A stretch of 64,000 bases of DNA from M3007 sp031425035 (GTDB taxonomy: Bacteria; Bacteroidota; Bacteroidia; Chitinophagales; Saprospiraceae). A program made the position numbers and the translations under genes. The notes under the pieces were generated by a model, which worked only from the letters and a program-made list of their open reading frames with translations, made no database searches and was not told where the DNA came from. Below are positions 24,351 to 31,000 of the stretch, one piece after another (position 1 is the stretch's first letter; every line of letters starts with the position of its first letter). The DNA lies in contig JANPIN010000103.1 of assembly GCA_031425035.1 (NCBI GenBank), forward strand, positions 89,555 to 153,554, given 5' to 3'.

Positions 24351-24749
24351 ATGGAACCAAGATTTGAGTTTGTCCAGCACCGCCGTCCCCAAGGCAGCGC
24401 GATTATCGAAAAGGTGTTTCATGCCGCAAAGTTGGCCATTAGCGAAGCCGAGGTATTACTATTCGGAACATACTGCGGAGACATGAATACCATTTATCGG
24501 CAGGTCATGGATGAATACAAGCGCTTAACCGAAGTCGGTGGCAGTCGCTTCTTTATTTCCCTAAAGATTACCCTGGAAGTCGGCGAATTCGCGGGTAAAA
24601 AACTGCACTTCATTCAGATTGTAAAGGACAATACCGCCATCAAAACGACCTACGCGATTACGTATAAAAGCATTAAGCCGGTCATGCGCGATGCGGACGA
24701 TACTGAACTGTTAGCCTGTATAAATCCGGTAGTTGCCGCTGACCATTAA
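24351..24749 (+). CDS. Hypothetical prophage protein, 132 aa
   Basis: This is a soluble alpha/beta protein (FHAAKLAISEAEVLLFGTYCGD, RFFISLKITLEVGEFAGKKLHF). No family is recognised. The leader contains the tRNA-like element at 24281-24330. Confidence 0.6.
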   Translation: MEPRFEFVQHRRPQGSAIIEKVFHAAKLAISEAEVLLFGTYCGDMNTIYRQVMDEYKRLTEVGGSRFFISLKITLEVGEFAGKKLHFIQIVKDNTAIKTTYAITYKSIKPVMRDADDTELLACINPVVAADH

Positions 24750-24776
24750 AATAAATCAAAATCAAACAACTCGAAG

Positions 24777-25022
24777 ATGGCACGTACAACTTCTGATAAG
24801 GCCCCAGTAAAAAAGATCGTTCGCCGGTTCGCCGTCAAAGGGCAAGGCTAGACTGCTAATTCCATTATACATAATATCCTCAGCTCCGATGAACACGAGA
24901 AAACGTGCGCAGCTATTAACAAAGAGGATTGGAGCCAGTGCATTGCAGTCATTTCAATGACTGCTAAAAAGTACGGTTACGACATCAAAACTGCATCCTT
25001 CACCATTACTAAAAAACTCTGA
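24777..25022 (+). pseudogene. Small prophage gene interrupted by an in-frame TAG
   Basis: ATG 24777 starts MARTTSDKAPVKKIVRRFAV. Codon 25 is TAG (24849-24851). The frame then continues without further stops for 56 codons with protein-like content (SSDEHEKTCAAINKEDWSQC, ISMTAKKYGYDIKTASF) to TGA at 25020-25022, just before the next ATG. Gene spacing fits the full 81-codon unit. This is most simply a nonsense mutation; programmed readthrough is possible but unsupported. Confidence 0.65.
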
Positions 25023-25024
25023 TC

Positions 25025-25243
25025 ATGCACAAAATGTCCATGCAGAAAATCATGAAAGCCGGTTTGATCTTCTACCGGGATCGCTGGGACGAAACCACCA
25101 AGTCCGGCAGCATCTGGTACGCTACCACCTCCGGCAGCTGGAGATTACACAGCGAACGATGCCAGTATAGAACCAAATCCGCACTGAAAAAGGCGATGGA
25201 TGATCTGCGCGAAAACGATCCTACAGCAATAACAGAACACTAG
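25025..25243 (+). CDS. Hypothetical prophage protein, 72 aa
   Basis: This is a small basic protein (MQKIMKAGLIFYRDRWDETTKSG, WRLHSERCQYRTKSALKKAMDDL). No family is recognised. It begins 2 bases after the stop of the TAG-interrupted gene, so translation of the two was probably coupled. Confidence 0.6.
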   Translation: MHKMSMQKIMKAGLIFYRDRWDETTKSGSIWYATTSGSWRLHSERCQYRTKSALKKAMDDLRENDPTAITEH

Positions 25244-25246
25244 ATC

Positions 25247-25477
25247 ATGGAAATAATCTTATTGGAAACAATGGGCCCAGGTCCGGAAGTTCGGGTGGTG
25301 TTAAGGGGCAAAAAAAAGAAACTTGTGGACATGCTGACCGCTGCCATCGTTGCCCATCCTGGATTCGCCGACCTCATTTTAAAGGCCATCGATGCCGCCG
25401 CCGACCATGTAGAAAACGGCGGCAGTGCAACGATTACCAACTTAAACGATAACCCTGTTCACCCTTCTGAAAACTAA
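25247..25477 (+). CDS. Small prophage protein, paralogue of the 22031 gene
   Basis: The 76-residue protein contains KKLVDMLTAAIVAHPGFADLI, which matches the spacing and identity pattern of the segment DLIAMLTGAILHDPELADII in the product at 22031-22258. It is soluble and of unknown function. It lies 3 bases from both neighbours. Confidence 0.65.
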   Translation: MEIILLETMGPGPEVRVVLRGKKKKLVDMLTAAIVAHPGFADLILKAIDAAADHVENGGSATITNLNDNPVHPSEN

Positions 25478-25480
25478 GCC

Positions 25481-26107
25481 ATGCGCGCAATCGGTATTAC
25501 GGAATTTCTCGAACGTCAGTTCATTACTTATCCCTTTGACGGTGAATGGGCTGCCACTTTCGGCGAGCCGGAACGCAATTTCCGGACCCTGATCTTTGGT
25601 AAACCTGGTCAGGGCAAAACGGAGTTTTGTATCATGCTGGCCAAGTACATGGCTGGATTTACTAAGGTGTACTATAATTCATTCGAGCAAGGCATTACCA
25701 AAAGCCTCCAGGATGCACTGAAGCGGAACAACCTTCAGGAGGTGGCCGGCAAGATCATCTTTGGCGACAAAGAGAGCTTTGATGAAATGATGCAGCGCCT
25801 GGGCAACAAGAACAGCCCATCGATGTGCATCATCGACAGCCGCGACTACATGAACCTGACCACCCAGCAGTACAAACAACTGGTGGAGCGATTCCCGCGA
25901 AAGTCATTTGTGATCGTGTGCTGGGAAAGCGGCGGCAAGCCACGCGGCGAGTATGCCAAACAGATCGAGTTCATGTGCGATGTGAAAATCCGCGTCTCCG
26001 GATTCAAGGCCTACCCGCGCAGTCGCTTCGGGGGCAACCAGGATTTTATTATCTGGAACCGCAAACCGCAGGCCGGTACGCAGTTGAGTTTGGCGCAGCA
26101 GTTTTGA
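25481..26107 (+). CDS. P-loop ATPase (RecA/Sak4-like, tentative)
   Basis: This 208-residue single-domain ATPase has Walker A FGKPGQGKTEF at about residues 39-49, Walker B SMCIIDSRD at about 113-121 and a downstream FVIVCWE strand that could be the sensor position. Size and layout resemble phage Sak4-type single-strand annealing/recombinase ATPases. Such genes normally lie near DNA replication genes, as here at the end of the early block. The exact role is uncertain. Confidence 0.65.
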   Translation: MRAIGITEFLERQFITYPFDGEWAATFGEPERNFRTLIFGKPGQGKTEFCIMLAKYMAGFTKVYYNSFEQGITKSLQDALKRNNLQEVAGKIIFGDKESFDEMMQRLGNKNSPSMCIIDSRDYMNLTTQQYKQLVERFPRKSFVIVCWESGGKPRGEYAKQIEFMCDVKIRVSGFKAYPRSRFGGNQDFIIWNRKPQAGTQLSLAQQF

Positions 26108-26119
26108 GGATTATCATTA

Positions 26120-27157
26120 TTAACTCTCAAAACGCTTTCTAAGAATCGAAGAAAGGCCCGTGGCAAACACTTCCACTTGTTCGGGATCAAATCTTAGTAG
26201 GAACGTTTTAGTGGCTTCAAAGCCGATTCCATCTTGAAAAACGTCAAAAGTTATTAATTTGTCATGAGGCAAGACAAAGCCTTTGGTGGATGAGAAAACT
26301 ATTCTTTGATTGGTTAAAAACAAGTTCCCGCTGTGCTCAACAGTGAATGTTTGTTTAATTGGAAACGACCGACTTGATCCAACCCTGTAGTGAACCCCTT
26401 TTGCTATTCTAATGGAAACTCCCGAACTAATTCCACGGTGATGTGTGGTTATTGTTTTCTGCTCAAGAAGTTTTGCAGGGAAATGCAGGTAGCACTCTTC
26501 GCTTTTTTTAAGATTTAATGGACTCTGTATCGGTGTAAAAACGCCTTGCTCCATTTGCCATAAGAGTTTAAATAAGGCTAATTGTTGTATTGACCTTGTG
26601 CTCATACCTGCTGCTTGCAAATTGTCTGGCAACTGTAGGTTTTTAAGTACTTGACCCAATTCTTTTTCTTCATCAGGGGACAGCCTTTTGTCAGCCACAG
26701 CGGTGTTCATGGCCGTATACAACAAGTTGAGAGCCACAGATTTTCTAATTGACTCTGTTTCATCATAGGCTAACCCTAAGTAACTAGCAAAGTCAAATAT
26801 TTCATCCTTCTCATCATCCGTTAAAACTTTGTCTTTATAACAATCTTCTACAAGCCGTTTTACGGCTGTTTTGCCAAACTTCTTTTTGATGATGCGAACG
26901 TCCGGCCCTTTTAATGAAAAGTACGCAACAATCTTTTCAAGGCTGACTTTCTCACTCTTGGTGAGATAAAGGTCCGCGATAGACTTTTTCAACTTTGCCT
27001 CATAGATAGTTTTGCCCAACGATGTTAGTTGGTTGGAATTTAAGGATTTAGGGAAAGACTTAATGATTTCCTCCCAATTGTCTAAGTCGGAGATTATTGA
27101 TCTTGAAAGTTCCGAGAATCCGAAAAAGTAGAAACGAATTTTGTCAATTGCAGTCAT
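26120..27157 (-). CDS. Leftward AT-rich cargo (moron) protein with TerB-like and PH-like regions
   Basis: This is the only leftward gene inside the early block, and it is clearly richer in A/T than its neighbours. The 345-residue product has an N-terminal helical half with repeated acidic patterns (EDCYKDKVLTDDEKDEIFDFA, AVADKRLSPDEEKELGQVL) that resemble TerB-like domains. The C-terminal half (GVSIRIAKGVHYRVGSSRSF, GNLFLTNQRIVFSSTKGFVL) resembles a bacterial PH-like domain. There is no membrane segment. Independent orientation, its own promoter and foreign composition mark it as lysogenic cargo; superinfection exclusion or host defence is a reasonable guess, not shown. Confidence 0.75.
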   Translation of the reverse strand: MTAIDKIRFYFFGFSELSRSIISDLDNWEEIIKSFPKSLNSNQLTSLGKTIYEAKLKKSIADLYLTKSEKVSLEKIVAYFSLKGPDVRIIKKKFGKTAVKRLVEDCYKDKVLTDDEKDEIFDFASYLGLAYDETESIRKSVALNLLYTAMNTAVADKRLSPDEEKELGQVLKNLQLPDNLQAAGMSTRSIQQLALFKLLWQMEQGVFTPIQSPLNLKKSEECYLHFPAKLLEQKTITTHHRGISSGVSIRIAKGVHYRVGSSRSFPIKQTFTVEHSGNLFLTNQRIVFSSTKGFVLPHDKLITFDVFQDGIGFEATKTFLLRFDPEQVEVFATGLSSILRKRFES

Positions 27158-27253
27158 TATTAGAAAGGTTTAGATTTGAAAATGGGATATTATCAATCCC
27201 CGCTTTCAAAAACTGGCCCATTTATTTGTCATCTGTCCGACATTACGCGATTC

Positions 27254-27267
27254 CAAAAGTACATTTG
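27254..27267. promoter_or_regulatory. Overlapping divergent -7 boxes between cargo gene and KilA-N leader
   Basis: CAAAAGTA (27254-27261) is a minus-strand TACTTTTG box facing the cargo gene. TACATTTG (27260-27267) is a plus-strand box facing the structured leader and the KilA-N gene. They share two bases, so only one polymerase can bind at a time. The sequence CCAAAAGTACA here is identical to the core of the right terminal repeat. Confidence 0.55.
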
Positions 27268-27297
27268 CGGCATTCGTAGGTTTTTACCCGCATCTTT

Positions 27298-27338
27298 GCC
27301 CCGCGAACATACCGAAGATGTCCTTTGCGGGGCCTTTT
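27298..27338 (+). terminator. Hairpin with T-tract close to the rightward promoter
   Basis: GCCCCGC (27298-27304) pairs with GCGGGGC (27327-27333), followed by CTTTT. From the promoter at 27260-27267 it would release an RNA of about 65 bases. CATCTT (27291-27296) can also pair with AAGATG inside the loop, giving an alternative fold or a pseudoknot. Confidence 0.55.
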
Positions 27339-27358
27339 CAAACAACCACTTTCTTAAT

Positions 27359-27461
27359 CAGGGTTAGAATACCCTGTCAGACGAAGGATGCCGTGAGGCT
27401 CCTTGACCTCCATACTGCTCCGCAGTTCGGTGTGTTCGCAACGTCCTGACAGGGCTTTTTT
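27359..27461 (+). ncRNA. Structured RNA: three-way junction closed by a terminator stem
   Basis: P1 is CCCTGTCAG (27372-27380, extended by ACG) pairing with CTGACAGGG (27446-27454, extended by CGT), followed by six T. Inside P1, AAGGA-T-GCC (27384-27392) pairs with GGC-TCCTT (27397-27404) around a GTGA tetraloop, and ACTGC (27414-27418) pairs with GCAGT (27422-27426). Upstream, CAGGGT (27359-27364) can pair with ACCCTG (27371-27376), which would break P1. The layout is that of an attenuator or riboswitch-like leader before the KilA-N gene; I recognise no known class. Confidence 0.6.
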
Positions 27462-27486
27462 ATGCCCGTAACCTTTTAAATTGCGA

Positions 27487-28134
27487 ATGCAAAAGGTTCA
27501 AATTATTCCGTATGAAGGCAAGCCTATTGCCTTCGATCTCACTGGTGAGCACCGCATGATAAATGCCACCAACATGGGTAAGGCTTTCAAAAAAGAGCCA
27601 AAAGACTTTCTACGTACAGATCAGACACAAGCCTTTATTGAAGAACTTGCGCGTTCGGCAGATTGTCCTATCGACAATATTTACTATGTGAAAAAAGGCG
27701 GCAGAGGGCAAGGGACGTGGATGCACGAACTATTGGCTTTGAAGTTTGCGGGTTGGTTAAACCCGGCCTTCGAGATCTGGATGATGCAGCGTGTTCAGGA
27801 ATTGCTCACTACCGGACATTCTTCGGTAGGCTTGTTGCCCCAACAACAAGAGGCGCAGCAACTGGTAGCAGAAGCCGCCAGGGTAGCAGGTAGCCAGGCC
27901 AAACTGGCCAAGCGCTGCGATGTGACCGATGGCACCATTTCATTCATTATCAATGGCGACTTTAAACACAAGATTGGCCCGGACATGCTTAGCCGGTTGA
28001 TCCGTATTTGTGAGCGGGTGGTCAAATACGGCATGGGCTATGATCCGGAGATCATGGATATGCTGATGACCGTAAACGACTCCGTGTTACGCCGTAAATT
28101 GTTCACCCGGTTAAAAGAAGTAGGTTCAATATGA
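27487..28134 (+). CDS. KilA-N domain protein (antirepressor-like)
   Basis: The start is taken as ATG 27487 (MQKVQIIPYEGKPIAFD) rather than an upstream TTG. KilA-N features are visible at about residues 20-105: MINATNMGKAFKK, DFLRTDQTQAFIEEL, and GTWMHELLALKFAGWLNPAFEIWM. A C-terminal region (about 135-180) looks like an HTH (GSQAKLAKRCDVTDGTISFII). KilA-N proteins in phages act as antirepressors or regulators. The 215-residue product would be controlled by the structured leader upstream. The next gene overlaps its stop (ATGA). Confidence 0.85.
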   Translation: MQKVQIIPYEGKPIAFDLTGEHRMINATNMGKAFKKEPKDFLRTDQTQAFIEELARSADCPIDNIYYVKKGGRGQGTWMHELLALKFAGWLNPAFEIWMMQRVQELLTTGHSSVGLLPQQQEAQQLVAEAARVAGSQAKLAKRCDVTDGTISFIINGDFKHKIGPDMLSRLIRICERVVKYGMGYDPEIMDMLMTVNDSVLRRKLFTRLKEVGSI

Positions 28135-28361
28135 TACGCCAACTGAAATCCCGCATTGTAGTCACCACCGACGCCCGGGACGGCGACGATTGGTGCCTGC
28201 GCCTGCGCACGCGGCTGCTCGTATTGAGCGCCGCTGCTGGCAACCCGGATAATGGCCCGGCAGTACAACAGGCCGTAGCCGCCGAAATAGACCACGTGAT
28301 AGAAATGCTGCCCGATGAGCAGCAAATGACCGCCGCACTGAAGGCAACGCCCAGAGGATAA
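28131..28361 (+). CDS. Hypothetical prophage protein, 76 aa
   Basis: This is a small soluble helical protein (VVTTDARDGDDWCLRLRTRLL, AVQQAVAAEIDHVIEMLPDEQ). The start overlaps the KilA-N stop as ATGA. It is the last gene of the rightward early/middle block, ending 3 bases before a perfect terminator. No family is recognised. Confidence 0.65.
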   Translation: MIRQLKSRIVVTTDARDGDDWCLRLRTRLLVLSAAAGNPDNGPAVQQAVAAEIDHVIEMLPDEQQMTAALKATPRG

Positions 28362-28363
28362 AC

Positions 28364-28398
28364 AAAAAAGCCCGTGCAGATCTGCACGGGCTTTTTTT
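28364..28398. terminator. Perfect bidirectional terminator between early and head operons
   Basis: The 12-base arms AGCCCGTGCAGA / TCTGCACGGGCT are exactly complementary, with six A on the left and seven T on the right. It serves both the rightward early block and the leftward head operon; the T-run overlaps the stop of the leftward gene. Confidence 0.9.
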
Positions 28399-28891
28399 AT
28401 GGCACCAGGTCCGGATGTACACAGAAGTCCGGCCCCGGTCCTTCCCAGGGCACGTACTGCGGATCAGGTGCCACCGGGAAGTTGGAGCACGTGAAGCGTA
28501 GCCGGTAAACGCGCAGGTCCAGCCGTTTGTCCCGGGTGAATGACGAGTAGGTCATCCCGGCGAAGTAGCTGCCGCTCAGTCCCTCCAGGGAAGTGCGTAC
28601 CAGGTCGAGCGTGTCCAGGTGACTGAGCGCCTCGTCCTTATACTGCGTCGGCGTTTTCGAGCTGGTACGTTCGCGCAGCTGGAAGGCCACGGCTATTTCC
28701 ACGGTCAATTCTTCCGCGCTGAAGTTCTCGCCGGTCGGTACGGCCTGCGCGCTGTTGAAGTCGATCAGTACGCAGGGATATGACACCGGTGGCGTCGGTT
28801 GGTCCAGCTGGCCCATATCGAAATCAACCCAGCGGATGGCGGGCACTTTCGCGGCCAGTGCGGCCTGGCAGGCTAAGTAAATGGCTTTCAT
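28397..28891 (-). CDS. Mu gp37-like / tail terminator-type protein
   Basis: The start is set at ATG 28891 (MKAIYLACQAALAAKVPAIRW); the longer frame runs into the overlapping upstream gene. The 164-residue product contains PPVSYPCVLIDFNSAQAVPTGENFSAEELTVEIAVAFQL split over strands, the layout of small head-tail or tail-terminator proteins in this genome position (Mu gp37, DUF1834-type). It is the last gene of the leftward head operon and overlaps the preceding membrane-protein gene by 4 bases. Confidence 0.55.
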   Translation of the reverse strand: MKAIYLACQAALAAKVPAIRWVDFDMGQLDQPTPPVSYPCVLIDFNSAQAVPTGENFSAEELTVEIAVAFQLRERTSSKTPTQYKDEALSHLDTLDLVRTSLEGLSGSYFAGMTYSSFTRDKRLDLRVYRLRFTCSNFPVAPDPQYVPWEGPGPDFCVHPDLVP

Positions 28892-29310
28892 AGGAACCAA
28901 TAAGTATAAGCGAGGTGAAAAATCAAGGTGAACACGACCATACAAATCGTGCCCAGGGCCAGCAGGCGCCAGCGGAATGGACCGGCGATCTGGCCCGCCC
29001 ACATGGCGCCGGCCAACAGGGCCAGGGTCCGCAGGTTGTCCAGGAGGTGCCAGCCATCGGTCAACGCCACCAGCCAGGTGGTGGCCAGCACGAACCGTTC
29101 GGTATGATCGCCGCCGTCCCAGTCGGCATATTTGTTCTTCCAGGAGAGCGCCGGGTTCCAGAATTGCGCGTGGCCCCCATCGAAGATGCTACCGGCGTAA
29201 TGGTGCACCAGGGTATCCTGGCCGGCCTTGCTCAGTCCGGCAATGGCCAGCAGGATCACCACCGGCAGCAGCCGGGGCAATAAGACTTTTAAACAGGCTA
29301 AATAGGTCAT
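28888..29310 (-). CDS. Four-helix membrane protein within the head operon
   Basis: The 140-residue protein has about four membrane helices (LLPRLLPVVILLAIAGL, RFVLATTWLVALTDGWHLL, TLALLAGAMWAGQI, LLALGTICMVVFTLIFHLAY). Its periplasmic-type loop reads HAQFWNPALSWKNKYADWDGG. The FWNPxxSWxNKY and TDGWHL motifs recur in Bacteroidota proteins of unknown function. A multi-pass membrane protein between virion genes is unexpected; superinfection exclusion, a lysis regulator or captured host cargo are all possible. It overlaps the next gene by 4 bases and abuts the previous one. Confidence 0.7.
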   Translation of the reverse strand: MTYLACLKVLLPRLLPVVILLAIAGLSKAGQDTLVHHYAGSIFDGGHAQFWNPALSWKNKYADWDGGDHTERFVLATTWLVALTDGWHLLDNLRTLALLAGAMWAGQIAGPFRWRLLALGTICMVVFTLIFHLAYTYWFL

Positions 29311-29763
29311 TTACTTACCTTTTAAATGTTGCGTAATGAGCTGAGCGGCTTTGGCCTCGAACCGTTTCCTTAGATAAGCACTGTCGCCCACAAACTGGCG
29401 CTGCGGCATTTGGAAACCTGCGCCGCGCCCGGCGCGGCCGCCCTCGTTGTGGACCTTTTCGTAATCCAGAGGGAAAATGAACTCCACTGCGCCTTGTTTT
29501 ACCCGACCCATCAGGGCATGGCCTTTGAGCGTACCTTTTGTATGGGTTTCGCCAACCAAGAGTGCACGTTGCTGTCCAGTTTTATCCTTCTTTTTCCGGG
29601 CCGGCCATTTTTTTAGGCTGGTATCGGTGAACCCTTCATCGCGGAAGTTCTTGGCATGAAAGGCGGCGGCTTCCACAGCGATCACGTCCTGGACGATGTG
29701 CTGTTTGAGGCCGTTCATGTTGTTCTGCATGCGCCGGAAATAATCACTTGCTTTCTCGCTCAT
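29311..29763 (-). CDS. Phage virion morphogenesis protein (Mu gpG-like)
   Basis: ATG 29763 lies 3 bases past the stop of the MuF gene; a TTG start at 29769 would give two more residues. The 150-residue product shows the family features FTDTSLKKWPARKKKDKTGQQ and ALMGRVKQGAVEFIFPLDYEKVHNEG, then PQRQFVGDS near the C-terminus. The family acts in tail completion or head-tail joining. Order after MuF is the same as in Mu. Confidence 0.82.
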   Translation of the reverse strand: MSEKASDYFRRMQNNMNGLKQHIVQDVIAVEAAAFHAKNFRDEGFTDTSLKKWPARKKKDKTGQQRALLVGETHTKGTLKGHALMGRVKQGAVEFIFPLDYEKVHNEGGRAGRGAGFQMPQRQFVGDSAYLRKRFEAKAAQLITQHLKGK

Positions 29764-29765
29764 AG

Positions 29766-30974
29766 TCAAGGCCCGCCAATTGGCGGCGGTATATCGGTGA
29801 TAGAATGAATGCCTATTCGTTCGCTGCCGTCATCGAGCAGCAGGCGCCAGAGGTTAAAATAGTAATCGACCTGGCCAACCTTCAGCGATTGATAGTACCA
29901 GGCCTGCACGGCGCCCTCACCGGCCGACGTGCCCAGGTACTTCATGTTGCCGCCGATCAGCTGGAGCATGTACAGCAGGTTGTTCCGGAATGCAGCCTGC
30001 GCATGTGGCGCGGCGGTGATGCTGGCCACCTCTTCATTGGTGACCGTCACCGGCTGCGGGAAGCCCCATTGTCCGGAGAAGGACGGCACCAGTTCTTTTG
30101 CGGCCCAGCTCTGCACCTGCGGTTTGGTTACGGCCGCGTGGAAGTCGGCAGACTGCCGGTCCAGTGCTTCGCGGTCCAGGGCCGGGACGTCGAAGTAAGG
30201 ATGGTCCTGGCCGAACAGCTGGCCGGTTTTGCCGACGTTGCCCCGGAAACCTTTCGGCGGGTCAAAGTCCACGTTACCACCTGGCGTTACCTCTTCATCC
30301 GTCTGGATGACTTTACACCGGCAGCCCCAGCCGTTGGGGGGATAATAAACATCCCAGAATGGATCATTCACCGGCCGCACTACGTCGGCCAGCACCCGGT
30401 GACTTTCGCGTACCCGTTCGTCATGGGCCGTCAGGTACTTCAGGTTCGGGTACAGGTATTTCCGGCGCTCGAATACCTGCCAGCTCTCGGCAGCCTGCGC
30501 GGCCGCTGTGCTGGCCTGTAGTTCCGCCTTCAGCCAGATCCGGTTATGGCGACGCAGTACGGCCCGGCTTTTCTGTTCCCAGTCGGCCCGGTTCGGAAAC
30601 TTCGCCTTCAGGGCGCGCAGCTCTTCCACCATGCGGTGCTGTTTGTGGGCTGCGAACTGGCGCAGGTTCTCCTGGATGCGCTGGAAGCGGTTCCACTCGT
30701 CCAGGTTGTCGGCTTCGCTGAAGGACTTGCCCCATCCGGCCTGCGCATTATTCAGCAGGCGGCTATAATGTTCCTGCCACATGCCCGCATCGATGCGGTT
30801 AGGTAGAATGTCCTGGCTCCATACGCCGTCAATAAAATCCTGCTCGATGGTGGGATCGATGCGCCGGAAGCGAATGTCGAACGACTCGTTGGCCAACGTC
30901 ACCACCGGCGCCGCGCAGTTCACGCAGTCGCAACCAGGTAAGTGATCATCATGTGAGCCGTAGAGCGCGAGCAT
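29766..30974 (-). CDS. MuF-type head morphogenesis protein with C-terminal extension
   Basis: The Phage_Mu_F signature is at about residues 185-230: YLTAHDERVRESHRVLADVV, DPFWDVYYPPNGWGCRCKV. An N-terminal helical region precedes it. After about residue 250 there is a separate domain (DFHAAVTKPQVQSWAAKELV to AVQAWYYQSLKVGQVDYYFNL) not needed for the MuF fold. In many temperate phages MuF proteins carry C-terminal polymorphic toxin or EndoU/barnase-like (PBECR) domains; this extension could be one, but I cannot see a catalytic set. It follows portal in the usual order. Confidence 0.85.
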   Translation of the reverse strand: MLALYGSHDDHLPGCDCVNCAAPVVTLANESFDIRFRRIDPTIEQDFIDGVWSQDILPNRIDAGMWQEHYSRLLNNAQAGWGKSFSEADNLDEWNRFQRIQENLRQFAAHKQHRMVEELRALKAKFPNRADWEQKSRAVLRRHNRIWLKAELQASTAAAQAAESWQVFERRKYLYPNLKYLTAHDERVRESHRVLADVVRPVNDPFWDVYYPPNGWGCRCKVIQTDEEVTPGGNVDFDPPKGFRGNVGKTGQLFGQDHPYFDVPALDREALDRQSADFHAAVTKPQVQSWAAKELVPSFSGQWGFPQPVTVTNEEVASITAAPHAQAAFRNNLLYMLQLIGGNMKYLGTSAGEGAVQAWYYQSLKVGQVDYYFNLWRLLLDDGSERIGIHSITDIPPPIGGP

Positions 30975-31000
30975 GGCCAGCGAGCGCCGCGCACTACGGC

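Noticed and set aside
27298..27461. Retron-like ncRNA
   Set aside because: No reverse transcriptase lies nearby and the fold ends in a terminator before a KilA-N gene, so a leader RNA is the better reading.
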